Positions 17,568 to 26,027 are shown, numbered from the stretch's first letter. The stretch: DNA of 64,000 bases from Streptomyces atratus (GCF_900119365.1 NZ_FPJO01000014.1:122547-186546), one strand, 5' to 3'. Numbers and translations are program-made. The notes: generated from the sequence alone by a model not told the origin.

Positions 17568-18433
17568 GCCGCCTCCCCCGCCCGTACGATCCGGCCGGCC
17601 CAGTACAGCCCGGCCGCCTCCAGCAGTCCGCCCGTCGCCAGACAGACCAGCCCGGCCGACGTGTGCAGCAGCACCCTCAACGGATCGGCCCCGAGCGCCG
17701 CCCCCAGCCCCAGGCCCAGCACCGGGAGCAGCGCCAGCACGGCCACCGTCGACCAGGCACCCGCCAGTTGGGCCCGCAGCTCCTCCCGTCTGCGCCGCTC
17801 GGCCCGCAACGCGCCCGCCAGGCGGTCCAGACCCGCCGCGAGCCCGGCCCCGCCGTCGGCCGCCACCCTCCAGCAGGCCGCCACCCCGGCGAGCCCGTCC
17901 AGGCCCGGCTCCCGTGCCGCCTGCCGCAACGCCCCCGGCACATCGCCACCGAATCGCGCCGCGGCGGACACACCGGCCTCCGCAGCCCCCATCACCCCGG
18001 TGCCGCGAACGGCGACGAGCAGCGCCTGGCCCGGTTCGTGTCCGGCCCGCAGCTCACCCACGACCGCACCGCACAGCGCCACCACCCCGGCCGCCCGGCG
18101 TTCCCGCTCCCTGCCCTGGGCCCGCCTCCGCAGCCACCGCCGCACCAGCGGCACCGCCACCGCCCCGGCCAACAGCGGCAGCACCGACTCCCCCAGCACG
18201 GCGACGACCAACACCACCGGGAGGCAGAGCCACTCCCGCCGCTCCCGCACCCGCCCCAGCACCCGCGCCCCGGCCCGCTCCCAGCGCACACGCAGCGGCG
18301 ACCGGTCCACCCCGTCGACGAACAGCGCCCGGGCCCTCCGTCGCCCGTGGTCCTGCACCACCATCAGCCAGGCCGCCACCCCGACGCACAGGACCACCGC
18401 ACAGCTCACGCCCGTCGACACACCACCGGTCAC
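17564..18433 (-). CDS. TadB-like pilus assembly platform protein
   Basis: A 289-aa membrane protein starting at GTG 18433, which overlaps the tadA stop (GTGA); the open frame upstream of this is inside tadA and should be ignored. It has an N-terminal helix, a central pair of helices, a T2SS-F domain (GAVVGELRAGHEPGQALLVAV) and a C-terminal hydrophobic pair. It is the partner of the TadC-like protein encoded next. Confidence 0.87.
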   Translation of the reverse strand: MTGGVSTGVSCAVVLCVGVAAWLMVVQDHGRRRARALFVDGVDRSPLRVRWERAGARVLGRVRERREWLCLPVVLVVAVLGESVLPLLAGAVAVPLVRRWLRRRAQGRERERRAAGVVALCGAVVGELRAGHEPGQALLVAVRGTGVMGAAEAGVSAAARFGGDVPGALRQAAREPGLDGLAGVAACWRVAADGGAGLAAGLDRLAGALRAERRRREELRAQLAGAWSTVAVLALLPVLGLGLGAALGADPLRVLLHTSAGLVCLATGGLLEAAGLYWAGRIVRAGEAA

Positions 18434-19578
18434 AACGCACCCCCGATCAGCGACCGCAGCCGCTCCCAGCCCCGCTCCCGCACGAATCCACCGGCGCCCC
18501 AGCACAGCGCGGGCACGGTCACCACCAGCCCTGCCGCGTCCCGCTCCAGGACCTGCACCTCGGCGATCCGCCGCTGTCCGGCCCGGTCCCGTACGAGATG
18601 GACCACCACCGACAGTGCGGCCGCCAACTGGCTGTGCAGCGCCGTCCGGTCCAGCCCCGCCGCCGTCCCCAGTGCTTCCAGACGGGCCGGTACATGCTCG
18701 GCCGCATTGGCGTGAACCGTCCCGCACCCGCCTTCGTGGCCAGTGTTCAGAGCGGCCAGGAGCTCGGTGACCTCGGCGCCGCGCACCTCTCCGACCACCA
18801 GCCGGTCGGGCCGCATCCGCAGCGCCTGCCGCACCAGGTCCCGGAGCGTCACCCGGCCCGCCCCCTCCTGGTTGGCGGGGCGCGACTCCAGGCGCACCAC
18901 ATGGGGATGGTCCGGCCGCAGCTCCGCGGAGTCCTCGGCGAGCACGATCCGCTCCCGCTTCCCGACCGCACTCAGCAGACTCGACAGAAGAGTCGTCTTC
19001 CCGGCACCCGTCCCTCCGCTGATCAGATACGAGACCCGGGCCTCCACCAGGGCCCGCAGCACCCGGTCACCGCCCGGCGGCACCGTCCCCGCCGCAACCA
19101 GCTCCGTCAGCGAGAAGGCCCTGGGCCGCACCACCCGCAGCGACAGACACGTCGAGCCGACGGACACCGGCGGCAGCACGGCATGCATACGGGTGCCGTC
19201 CGGCAGCCTGGCGTCCACCCAGGGGCGGGCGTCGTCCAGCCGTCGCCCCGCCACGGCGGCCAGCCGCTGGGCCAGCCTGCGCACCGCGGCGGCGTCCGAG
19301 AAGGTCACCCCGGTGAGTTCGAGGCCGCCGCCCCGGTCCACCCACACCCGGTCCGGCGCGGAGACCAGCACATCCGTCACCTCCGGATCGGCGAGCAGCG
19401 GCTCCAGCACCCCGGTCCCGACCAGCTCGCCACGCAACTCATCGGCCGCACCGAGTACTTCGGCGTCCCCGAGCAGACGCCCCTGGGCCCGCAGCGCCGC
19501 CGCCACCCCGGCCGGGGTCGGTGCCGTGCCGCTCTGTGCGAGCCGCTGTCGCACGGCATCGAGCAGCGTCTCCGTCAT
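18430..19578 (-). CDS. TadA/CpaF-family pilus assembly ATPase
   Basis: A 382-aa hexameric secretion ATPase. Walker A is GGTGAGKTT (residues 188-196), the Walker B region is VVGEVRG (261-267) and the His box GHEGGCGTVHAN is at 280-291. It would power pilus assembly through TadB/TadC. Its start overlaps the ssd stop by 4 nt, and its stop overlaps the tadB start by 4 nt. The length is normal for the actinobacterial form, which lacks the longer N-terminal extension of proteobacterial CpaF. Confidence 0.93.
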   Translation of the reverse strand: MTETLLDAVRQRLAQSGTAPTPAGVAAALRAQGRLLGDAEVLGAADELRGELVGTGVLEPLLADPEVTDVLVSAPDRVWVDRGGGLELTGVTFSDAAAVRRLAQRLAAVAGRRLDDARPWVDARLPDGTRMHAVLPPVSVGSTCLSLRVVRPRAFSLTELVAAGTVPPGGDRVLRALVEARVSYLISGGTGAGKTTLLSSLLSAVGKRERIVLAEDSAELRPDHPHVVRLESRPANQEGAGRVTLRDLVRQALRMRPDRLVVGEVRGAEVTELLAALNTGHEGGCGTVHANAAEHVPARLEALGTAAGLDRTALHSQLAAALSVVVHLVRDRAGQRRIAEVQVLERDAAGLVVTVPALCWGAGGFVRERGWERLRSLIGGAL

Positions 19579-20720
19579 GACGCACCTCCACCAGCGCGTC
19601 CCCCCGCACCCTCCGGTGCGAGCGCCCGCTCCCAGAACGCCGTGCAGAACCTGGCCAGCGGACCACGCGCACTGCCACCCGGCGGCGTGCCGCCGTCCTG
19701 GGCGGCCGACAGCCCGGCTTCGAGCGGGAGTTCACCGGCGAGCGGCAGCCCCAGCGCCTGTGCCACCCACCGTTCGTCGAGGCCCGCCGCATACGGCCCG
19801 CGGGACACCACCCGCAGGTCGTCCAGGACCATCCCGGCCATCGACGCCACACGCTTCGCCGCCGCGACCGCGCGAAGCTCCCCCGGGACCACCAAGAGCC
19901 CGAGGTCCAGCTGCGCGAGCGCCTCGGCCACCGATTCGTCGACCCGGCGCGGCAGATCGACGACCACCACCCCGCCTAGCCTGCGTGCGGCGGCCAGCAC
20001 GGCCCGCATGGCCTGCGGCGGGATGACCACCCAGTCGTCGCGGCCCCAGCTGAGCACCCGCAGCCCATGCAGCGCCGGAAGTGATTCCTCCAGCGCACCT
20101 CCGCCGACCCGCCCCTTGGAATGGGCGAAATCCGGCCATCGCATCCCCTCGGCCCGTTCGCCGCCGAGCAGCACGTCGATGCCGCCGCCGAGCGGATCAC
20201 CGTCGATCAGCATGGTCCGCCGCCCGGCCCTGGCCGCGGTCACCGCGAGGGCACAGGCCAGGGTGGACGCGCCGGAGCCGCCCCGGCCGCCGATCACCCC
20301 CACGGTGAGCGCCGGCCGGCCCACGCCTTCCGACGCATTGGCGATCTGGTCGACGAGCCAACTCTCCGAATCGGGCAGCCTCAGCACATATTCGGCTCCG
20401 ATCTCCACAGCGCGGCGCCAGACGTCCGGGGCGTCCTGATCCCGGCCGACGAGCATCACGCCCCGCCTGCGCACCGCCCCTCGGCACCGCTGGGCGGCGT
20501 CGTCGCCCACCAGAACCATCGGAGCCCGCTCCCAACTGCCTCTGTCTTCGGGCAGCGAGTGATGAACTTCCGGTTCCGCTCCAGCGGCCGCACACAGCCG
20601 CAGCAGATCGTCGAGCAGTTCCACATCCTCGGTCACGATCAGCGGTCCGCCCCGCCGCACTCCGGCGGCCGGCAGACGATCCCGCGCGATGGACTCGGCC
20701 ACGATCTCCGCCCCCTTCAT
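19575..20720 (-). CDS. CpaE/Ssd-like P-loop protein (septum-site-determining family)
   Basis: A 381-aa protein with a receiver-like N-terminal half and a MinD/ParA-type ATPase half. It carries a deviant, Lys-poor P-loop GGRGGSGASTLA in place of GKGGxGKT. Further motifs are LIDGDPLGGG and VVVDLPRRVD. In M. tuberculosis the positional homologue Rv3660c is called Ssd and affects septation; in pilus clusters CpaE localises the machine. The ATG at 20720 with AAGG 7 nt upstream is preferred; an in-frame start at 20780 is possible. First gene of the tad operon. Confidence 0.88.
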   Translation of the reverse strand: MKGAEIVAESIARDRLPAAGVRRGGPLIVTEDVELLDDLLRLCAAAGAEPEVHHSLPEDRGSWERAPMVLVGDDAAQRCRGAVRRRGVMLVGRDQDAPDVWRRAVEIGAEYVLRLPDSESWLVDQIANASEGVGRPALTVGVIGGRGGSGASTLACALAVTAARAGRRTMLIDGDPLGGGIDVLLGGERAEGMRWPDFAHSKGRVGGGALEESLPALHGLRVLSWGRDDWVVIPPQAMRAVLAAARRLGGVVVVDLPRRVDESVAEALAQLDLGLLVVPGELRAVAAAKRVASMAGMVLDDLRVVSRGPYAAGLDERWVAQALGLPLAGELPLEAGLSAAQDGGTPPGGSARGPLARFCTAFWERALAPEGAGGRAGGGAS

Positions 20721-21032
20721 CACTGCACCTTCATCGCGGATCGCGGTGATCCCGGAGCGTTCCGGGACCGGCGATTCCACAACCCGCGGACTTCGCGGCT
20801 GGAATCACCGTGCAGCGCTTCGGAGAATCGTGTGGATCTTGCTCGAAAACTGTGGACAACTCCACCGTTGTGGATATCTCCGTCGCTCAACCGACGACTT
20901 CCGGAGCGCACCCCTTCCGCTACACAACGTGACGAGTCATGCTCGTGGGAGACGGAACGAGAAGCGGGCCGTCGCGGCCGAAATGGAGGCAGAATGCCTG
21001 GCTCCGAACGACAGAAACGGGTCCGGACATGC

Positions 21033-21067
21033 GACGACCCCCGCCGGGGGGGAGAGCGGGGGTCGTC
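21033..21067. other. Strong hairpin in the ssd/HAD divergent intergenic region
   Basis: Perfect 12-bp arms (21033-21044 and 21056-21067) around an 11-nt G-rich loop. It lies in the 480-bp gap 20721-21202 that separates the tad operon from the HAD gene. Further G-runs follow at 21084-21092. It may be an attenuator in the HAD leader or a structured operator region; no other gene was seen in this gap. Confidence 0.45.
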
Positions 21068-21202
21068 CCCACGGCCGACTCGGGGGGGGAGGAGCCGGAC
21101 CGGGTTAGCACGGTCGCGAACGATCCGTGACTTCCATGGTGTACCCGAGAGCCTTCTCAGGCAAACCCACGCGCCAGAGTTTACGCCGAATGGTGTCCCC
21201 CT

Positions 21203-22042
21203 ATGCTCTGCCTTGTGGAAAACCGCTTCTTGCCGCGCACAGCCGCCTTCTTTGACCTGGACAAGACGGTCATTGCGAAGTCTTCGACGCTGACCTTCAG
21301 CAAGTCCTTCTACCAAGGCGGACTGATCAACCGCCGCGCTGTACTGCGCACCGCGTACGCACAGTTCGTGTTCCTTGCCGGGGGTGCAGATCACGACCAG
21401 ATGGAGCGGATGCGGGAATATCTCTCCGCACTCTGCAAGGGCTGGAACGTCCAGCAAGTGAAGGAAATCGTCGCCGAGACCCTTCACGATCTGATCGACC
21501 CCATCATCTACGACGAAGCCGCAACGCTCATCGAAGAGCATCACACCGCCGGACGCGATGTAGTGATCGTTTCAACCTCGGGCGCCGAGGTCGTCGAACC
21601 GATCGGCGAGCTGCTCGGCGCCGACCGGGTCGTCGCCACCCGAATGGTCGTCGGCGACGACGGCTGCTTCACCGGCGAGGTCGAGTACTACGCGTACGGG
21701 CCGACCAAGGCCGAGGCGATCAGGTCCCTCGCAGTGTCGGAGGGGTACGACCTCTCACGTTGCTACGCCTACAGCGACTCTGCCACGGATGTACCGATGC
21801 TGGATTCGGTCGGTCATCCGCACGCGGTCAATCCGGATCGCGCGCTGCGGCGGGAGGCGACCCTCCGCGAGTGGCCGATTCTCGTCTTCAACCGGCCGGT
21901 CCGGCTCAAGCAGCGACTGCCCGCGTTCTCGCTGCCGCCGCGTCCGGCGTTGGTCGCGGCGGCAGCGGTGGGCGCGGCCGCCGTCACGGCAGGGCTGGTC
22001 TGGTACACCTCCCGCCGCCGCGCGGCCACGGCCTCCGTCTGA
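21203..22042 (+). CDS. HAD-IB family phosphatase with C-terminal membrane anchor
   Basis: A 279-aa SerB-like hydrolase. Motif I is FFDLDKTVIAKSS, with the nucleophile and acid/base aspartates in DLD. Motif II is VIVSTSGAEVVEPIG and motif III/IV is YAYSDSATDVPML. A hydrophobic helix (about residues 245-265) followed by a basic tail suggests membrane anchoring. Rv3661 is the positional homologue. The start is ATG 21203 or GTG 21215 (VENRFLP); neither has a clear ribosome site, so the mRNA may be leaderless. Substrate unknown; a phosphomonoester or lipid phosphate is possible. Confidence 0.9.
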   Translation: MLCLVENRFLPRTAAFFDLDKTVIAKSSTLTFSKSFYQGGLINRRAVLRTAYAQFVFLAGGADHDQMERMREYLSALCKGWNVQQVKEIVAETLHDLIDPIIYDEAATLIEEHHTAGRDVVIVSTSGAEVVEPIGELLGADRVVATRMVVGDDGCFTGEVEYYAYGPTKAEAIRSLAVSEGYDLSRCYAYSDSATDVPMLDSVGHPHAVNPDRALRREATLREWPILVFNRPVRLKQRLPAFSLPPRPALVAAAAVGAAAVTAGLVWYTSRRRAATASV

Positions 22043-22120
22043 CACGCACCCCGGACTCGGCGTACACCGACGCGACCGGCACCGAATTATCCAACTCGCC
22101 CGTAATTGAACCTAAAAGTA

Positions 22121-22407
22121 AAGAAGTGGGGCCAGCACTACCGCTCACCCCCGCCCTGGAGTACAAATGAGTCAACGGCCCGCGAGACCAAGGACATCCG
22201 AGAGGATTACCTGTAACGCAGAGACGGCCCCACGGACCGAGCATGAAAACCGAGCACCCACGCGACGTCGACCCGTCGATTACGGGCCAGCCGCACCAGG
22301 GAAACGGGCAAAGCAACCCGACCTGATGGGCATATATCGAGGACGCATGGTAACTGGGTAGACATGCCAGCGGCGGTACCGAGGACGGTACCGCCGCAAC
22401 CCTTTTA
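22121..22407 (+). ncRNA. Probable 6S-like / Ms1-type small RNA
   Basis: Between the HAD gene and the IS, the sequence changes to lower GC without open frames. A long-range closing stem pairs GTGGGGCC (22126-22133) with GGCCCCAC (22226-22233). The segment ends in a strong intrinsic terminator (22370-22406). From memory, the RNA polymerase-binding RNA Ms1 (MTS2823 in M. tuberculosis) lies between the homologues of these same two neighbours (Rv3661 and Rv3662c), and S. coelicolor scr3559 is in the matching place. The call rests on position and structure; the 5' end is approximate. Confidence 0.65.
22370..22406 (+). terminator. Intrinsic terminator of the small RNA
   Basis: Perfect 11-bp arms GCGGCGGTACC (22370-22380) and its complement (22387-22397) with a 6-nt loop, followed by AACCCTTTT. 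Confidence 0.85.
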
Positions 22408-22533
22408 CCGGGCAGTGAAGCCGATGCGGTGAAGACAATTCGGCGAAGTTACCGCGATGAAGTTACTTCGGTGGATTTATCTCAACACACATCTCAGACC
22501 GCGTTTGAGATCTGCTCGTAGGACAATCGACCG

Positions 22534-22929
22534 GTGACACTCCCCTTGAATCGTGACCGCTCGCTTGAAGAGCTTGAACGCACCCGCTGGCCAGCCCCAT
22601 CTGCCGACGACACCCGTCTTGTCACTACTGCCCACGCCTTGCGGCGTCGGCCGATCGACGAACTGGCCGTCGAGGACTTGCGCTTGTTGATAGGGCAGGG
22701 CATGGGCCTGCCCTACCTCCTGCCGCTGGCACTGGAGGTACTTCGGGAGAACCCAATGGCCGAGGGGCACATGTACGAAGGTGATCTACTGTCCGCGGTC
22801 CTCGCCAGGAATCCATCAGTCTGGGACGAGTTTCCCGACCTTGGCAGAGAGCTTCGCGTGATCACCTCGAAGTTGACTGACCTGCCCCCTGACCTGCAAC
22901 AGAAGGTTGAGCTCTTCCTGGCTCCATAG
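22534..22929 (+). CDS. Contact-dependent growth inhibition (CDI) immunity-like protein, IS passenger
   Basis: A 131-aa acidic soluble protein with RSLEELERTRWPAP near the N-terminus, HALRRRPIDELAVEDLRLLIGQ in the middle and LLPLALEVL. This pattern is one I associate with streptomycete proteins annotated as contact-dependent growth inhibition immunity proteins; it was recognised from memory, not by search. GTG at 22534 with AGGA ~11 nt upstream. Codon use is less GC3-biased than in neighbouring core genes. No CDI toxin or two-partner secretion gene is nearby. It lies just inside the left terminal repeat of the IS and converges with the transposase (46-nt gap). Confidence 0.65.
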   Translation: MTLPLNRDRSLEELERTRWPAPSADDTRLVTTAHALRRRPIDELAVEDLRLLIGQGMGLPYLLPLALEVLRENPMAEGHMYEGDLLSAVLARNPSVWDEFPDLGRELRVITSKLTDLPPDLQQKVELFLAP

Positions 22930-22975
22930 GCACCGCCGCAGGGCGCTCCCTCTCGAAGCGACGGTCGGCGTGTAA

Positions 22976-23791
22976 CTACGAAACGTCTCGCAGGGACACG
23001 CGCGGACCCGGACGTGTCGCCGGTCGGCCACGGGCGAGCCGACGGACCATGATGCCGATCATCGCCCATCGGATCATGGTCTCAGAGCGGGCCGGGCTGG
23101 TCTCGTAGTCACGCGCGAGGCGGCGATGGGCGGTGAGCCACGAGAAGGTGCGCTCGACCGCCCACCTCTTGGGCTGAACCTGGAATCCGCGCTGGTCCGG
23201 GGCCTTGCGCACGATCTCCAGTTCGCGGCCGAGGATCGTCCGTGACCACTCGACGAGGCGGCCTGCAAAGCCCTGGTCAGCCCAAATCCTCTGCACGCCC
23301 GGATGGTCCAGGCGAGTCCACAGCAACGAACGCTTCGCGCCGTCGCGGTCCTGGATGTTCGCCGCGACCACGTGAACAGCCAGGAGCAGGCCAAGGGTGT
23401 CCGTGACGATGAACCGCTTGCGGCCCTTCACCTTCTTGCCCGCGTCGAAGCCTCGGGTTCTGGCCGGGACCGTATCGGCCGTGCGCACGGATTGTGAGTC
23501 GATCAGCCCGGCGCTCGGCTCCGCTCTACGGCCGTCAGCCTCGCGGACCCGGCCGCGCAACGTGTCGTGGACCTGCTCGACCGTGCCGTCGTCGTGCCAC
23601 CAAGTGAAGTACCAATACACGGTCGGCCAGGGCGGGAAGTCCTTCGGCAACTGGCGCCAGGCGCACCCGGTCCGCACCACATAGAAGATCGCGTCCACGA
23701 TCCGCCGACGTGGGTGCTTCTCCCGCCGCCCGCCCTTCGGCCCGACCCTCGCCGCCGGCAGTAACAGTTCAACAAAGAGCCCACTGCTCAT
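22976..23791 (-). CDS. IS5-family DDE transposase
   Basis: A 271-aa transposase. It has an N-terminal DUF4096-like segment (IVDAIFYVVRTGCAWRQLP), then catalytic residues in LIDSQSV (first Asp), WADQGF (second Asp) and WAVERTFSWL (Glu with the Y/R-rich signature region). The frame is intact, so the element may be active. It is encoded wholly in one frame, without the two-frame programmed shift of IS427-type relatives. Confidence 0.9.
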   Translation of the reverse strand: MSSGLFVELLLPAARVGPKGGRREKHPRRRIVDAIFYVVRTGCAWRQLPKDFPPWPTVYWYFTWWHDDGTVEQVHDTLRGRVREADGRRAEPSAGLIDSQSVRTADTVPARTRGFDAGKKVKGRKRFIVTDTLGLLLAVHVVAANIQDRDGAKRSLLWTRLDHPGVQRIWADQGFAGRLVEWSRTILGRELEIVRKAPDQRGFQVQPKRWAVERTFSWLTAHRRLARDYETSPARSETMIRWAMIGIMVRRLARGRPATRPGPRVSLRDVS

Positions 23792-23939
23792 CCGTTAGAT
23801 CCGACGGATACCCACCCCTAGAGCCACTCACGCAAGGCTCAACGACCCCTCCCGCACAGGGACACGACAGATCTCAAACGCGGTCTCAGAACACATCACG
23901 GCACCCGCCGCAGCGCACACACGGCATGGCCGTCCCCCG

Positions 23940-24764
23940 TTACGCGGCTCCGCGCTGCAGCGCCTCGCACACCGCCGTCGACTCCCTGACACCCAGCTCC
24001 ACGGAGCGTCCGCAGTGCGCGATCCAGGCCGCCATCCCCTCCGGCGTTCCCGACAGGTAGCCCTCGAACGCCGCGATGTACGCCGCCCGCCCCTGTTCGG
24101 CGTGGCCGACCTCGGCGGGGCAGATCGATTTGGGGTCGAGCCCGCTCCCGATCAGCACGATCCGCTCGGCGGTCCGCGCCACCAGGCCGTTGTACGAGCC
24201 GAAGGGACGCAGGGCCAGCAGTTCACCGTGCACGACCGCCGCCGTCACCAGCGCGGGCGCCGAAGTACCCGAGAGGATCAGCCCGGAGAGACCCTCCAGC
24301 CGCCCGGCCACCTCGTCGGCATCCGGCAGCGGCGCCTCGACCAGCGGCTCGTCCACGGACTCGCCCGCCAGTCTCGGCCGGCCGACGGCGTCATCGGGTG
24401 CCGCCCCGCCGGCCGCGACCAGATGCAGCCGCGCCAGCACCCGCAGCGGTGACTGCCGCCAGATGGAGAGCAGTTGACCCGCTTCGGCGGTCAGCCGCAG
24501 GGCCGCCCCGACAACCTGCGCCTCGTCGTCACCACTGAAGTCGGTGCGCCGGCGCACCTCCTCCAGATTCCAGTCGGCACCGGACAGCGCCGCCGAACCG
24601 CGGGCGCCGCGCAGCGCCGCTTCCGCGGTGACCTCATTGCTGCGGCGCCGCATGACGCGGTGACCGTAGACCCGGTCGACGGCCTTGCGTACGGAGTCCA
24701 CCGCGTCGGCGACGCCCGGCAGGGTGCCGAGGGCGGCGAGCGGATCAGAGGCAGTCGTACTCAT
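23940..24764 (-). CDS. Fic-like protein with degenerate active-site motif (Rv3662c-type)
   Basis: A 274-aa mostly helical protein starting MSTTASDPLAALG. It contains ALRPFGSYNGLVARTAERIVL, which aligns with the Fic core HPFxxGNGRxxR. The catalytic His is Arg here and Gly-Asn-Gly-Arg becomes Tyr-Asn-Gly-Leu, so AMP-transferase activity is doubtful. Streptomycete homologues have often been labelled oxidoreductase without evidence. In M. tuberculosis the positional relative flanks the Ms1-type RNA too. The ATG at 24764 has no clear ribosome site; a leaderless transcript is possible. The fold assignment is inference from this one motif and the helical pattern. Confidence 0.6.
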   Translation of the reverse strand: MSTTASDPLAALGTLPGVADAVDSVRKAVDRVYGHRVMRRRSNEVTAEAALRGARGSAALSGADWNLEEVRRRTDFSGDDEAQVVGAALRLTAEAGQLLSIWRQSPLRVLARLHLVAAGGAAPDDAVGRPRLAGESVDEPLVEAPLPDADEVAGRLEGLSGLILSGTSAPALVTAAVVHGELLALRPFGSYNGLVARTAERIVLIGSGLDPKSICPAEVGHAEQGRAAYIAAFEGYLSGTPEGMAAWIAHCGRSVELGVRESTAVCEALQRGAA

Positions 24765-24860
24765 AGGTAACGAGGCTACGCGCCCGCCGCACCGCTGCCG
24801 CCCGGGAGTGGCCTTCTTCACGAAGTCTGACAACCGAACGCGATCACGCCGCTACCCTAG

Positions 24861-25862
24861 GTGAACATGAAGATCGCTTTCGTGGGGAAGGGCGGCAGCG
24901 GCAAGACGACGCTGTCCTCGCTCTTCATCCGCCACCTCGCCGCCAATGAAGCCCATGTCGTCGCGGTGGACGCCGACATCAACCAGCACCTCGGGGCCGC
25001 GCTCGGCCTCGACGACCAGGAGGCCGCCGCGCTGCCCGCCATGGGAGCGCACCTGCCTCTGATCAAGGAGTATCTGCGCGGCAGCAATCCCCGTATCGCC
25101 TCCGGCGAGACGATGATCAAGACGACTCCACCCGGCGAGGGCTCCCGGCTGCTGCGGGTCCGCGAGGACAACCCGATCTACGACGCGTGCGCCCGTGCGG
25201 TCCGGCTCGACGACGGGGAGATCCGGCTGATGGCCACCGGGCCGTTCACCGAGTCGGATCTGGGCGTGGCCTGCTACCACTCCAAGGTCGGCGCGGTCGA
25301 GCTCTGCCTCAACCATCTCGTCGACGGCCCCGACGACTATGTCGTCGTCGACATGACGGCGGGTTCGGACTCCTTCGCCTCGGGGATGTTCACCCGCTTC
25401 GACATGACGTTCCTGGTCGCGGAGCCGACCCGTAAGGGCGTCTCGGTCTATCGCCAGTACAAGGAGTACGCGCGGGACTTCGGGGTCGCGCTGAAGGTCA
25501 TCGGCAACAAGGTGCAGGGCGAGGACGATCTGGATTTCCTGCGCGCCGAGGTGGGCGACGACCTGCTGGTCACCGTCGGTCACTCCAACTGGGTACGGGC
25601 GATGGAGAAGGGTCGCCCCGCTCGCTTCGAGCTGCTGGAGGCGGACAACCGGATGGCTCTGCAGGCGCTGCAGAACGCCGCGGAGGACTCGTACGAACAG
25701 CGGGACTGGGGGCGCTACACGCGGCAGATGGTGCACTTCCATCTGAAGAACGCGGAGAGCTGGGGCAACGAGAAGACGGGCGCCGATCTGGCTGCCCAGG
25801 TCGACCCCGCCTTCGTCCTCGACGAGCGGTACGCGCAGGACGGCGCCACTCAGCCCGCCTGA
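24861..25862 (+). CDS. CooC/MinD-like P-loop ATPase
   Basis: A 333-aa SIMIBI-class ATPase. Its deviant Walker A is GKGGSGKTT near the N-terminus, followed by VVAVDADINQHLG (switch I region) and VVVDMTAGSDSFASGMF (Walker B/switch II). The closest described family is CooC, which matures Ni-enzymes, but no metalloenzyme partner lies nearby. It starts at GTG 24861 or ATG 24867 and is divergent from the Fic-like gene, with ~96 bp between starts. Role unknown beyond a nucleotide switch. Confidence 0.82.
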   Translation: MNMKIAFVGKGGSGKTTLSSLFIRHLAANEAHVVAVDADINQHLGAALGLDDQEAAALPAMGAHLPLIKEYLRGSNPRIASGETMIKTTPPGEGSRLLRVREDNPIYDACARAVRLDDGEIRLMATGPFTESDLGVACYHSKVGAVELCLNHLVDGPDDYVVVDMTAGSDSFASGMFTRFDMTFLVAEPTRKGVSVYRQYKEYARDFGVALKVIGNKVQGEDDLDFLRAEVGDDLLVTVGHSNWVRAMEKGRPARFELLEADNRMALQALQNAAEDSYEQRDWGRYTRQMVHFHLKNAESWGNEKTGADLAAQVDPAFVLDERYAQDGATQPA

Positions 25863-25973
25863 GCCACCGGCACCCCGTCGGCAGGATTCGCGTCTCCCTG
25901 CGGGAGCCGTCGCATCCCGGACGCCGGACGGGATCGGCTCTCCGACCCGTCCGGCGCTCGACGCGCGGCCCTG

Positions 25974-26027
25974 CTGCCCGGGCTGCCCGGGCTGTCCGGG
26001 CTGTCCGGTCTGTTCGGTCTGTCCGGC
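25974..26027. repeat. Six tandem 9-bp units
   Basis: Six consecutive copies of CTGYYCGGK-type units (for example CTGCCCGGG, CTGTCCGGG, CTGTTCGGT) lie between the ends of the convergent ATPase and deacetylase genes. The period of 9 would be in frame if translated, but no credible gene covers it. Confidence 0.7.

Larger units (their letters stand above)
22498..23886. mobile_element. IS5-type insertion sequence carrying a passenger immunity-like gene
   Basis: Terminal inverted repeats AGACCGCGTTTGAGATCTG (left 22497/22498-22514 region; right complement 23868-23886) match exactly over about 19 bp. TCTCAGA occurs at both edges (22492-22498 and 23884-23890), so a TCA-type short target duplication is likely but its exact limits are ambiguous. 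The ~1.39-kb element holds a plus-strand gene at 22534-22929 and a convergent transposase at 22976-23791. It sits between the small RNA terminator and the Fic-like gene, interrupting neither. Confidence 0.85.

Noticed and set aside
16719..20439. Two long plus-strand frames (683 and 957 codons)
   Set aside because: Antisense to the tad operon; Pro/Arg/Ser-rich without domains.
25974..26027. CRISPR array
   Set aside because: Units are directly adjacent 9-mers with no spacers; no cas genes.
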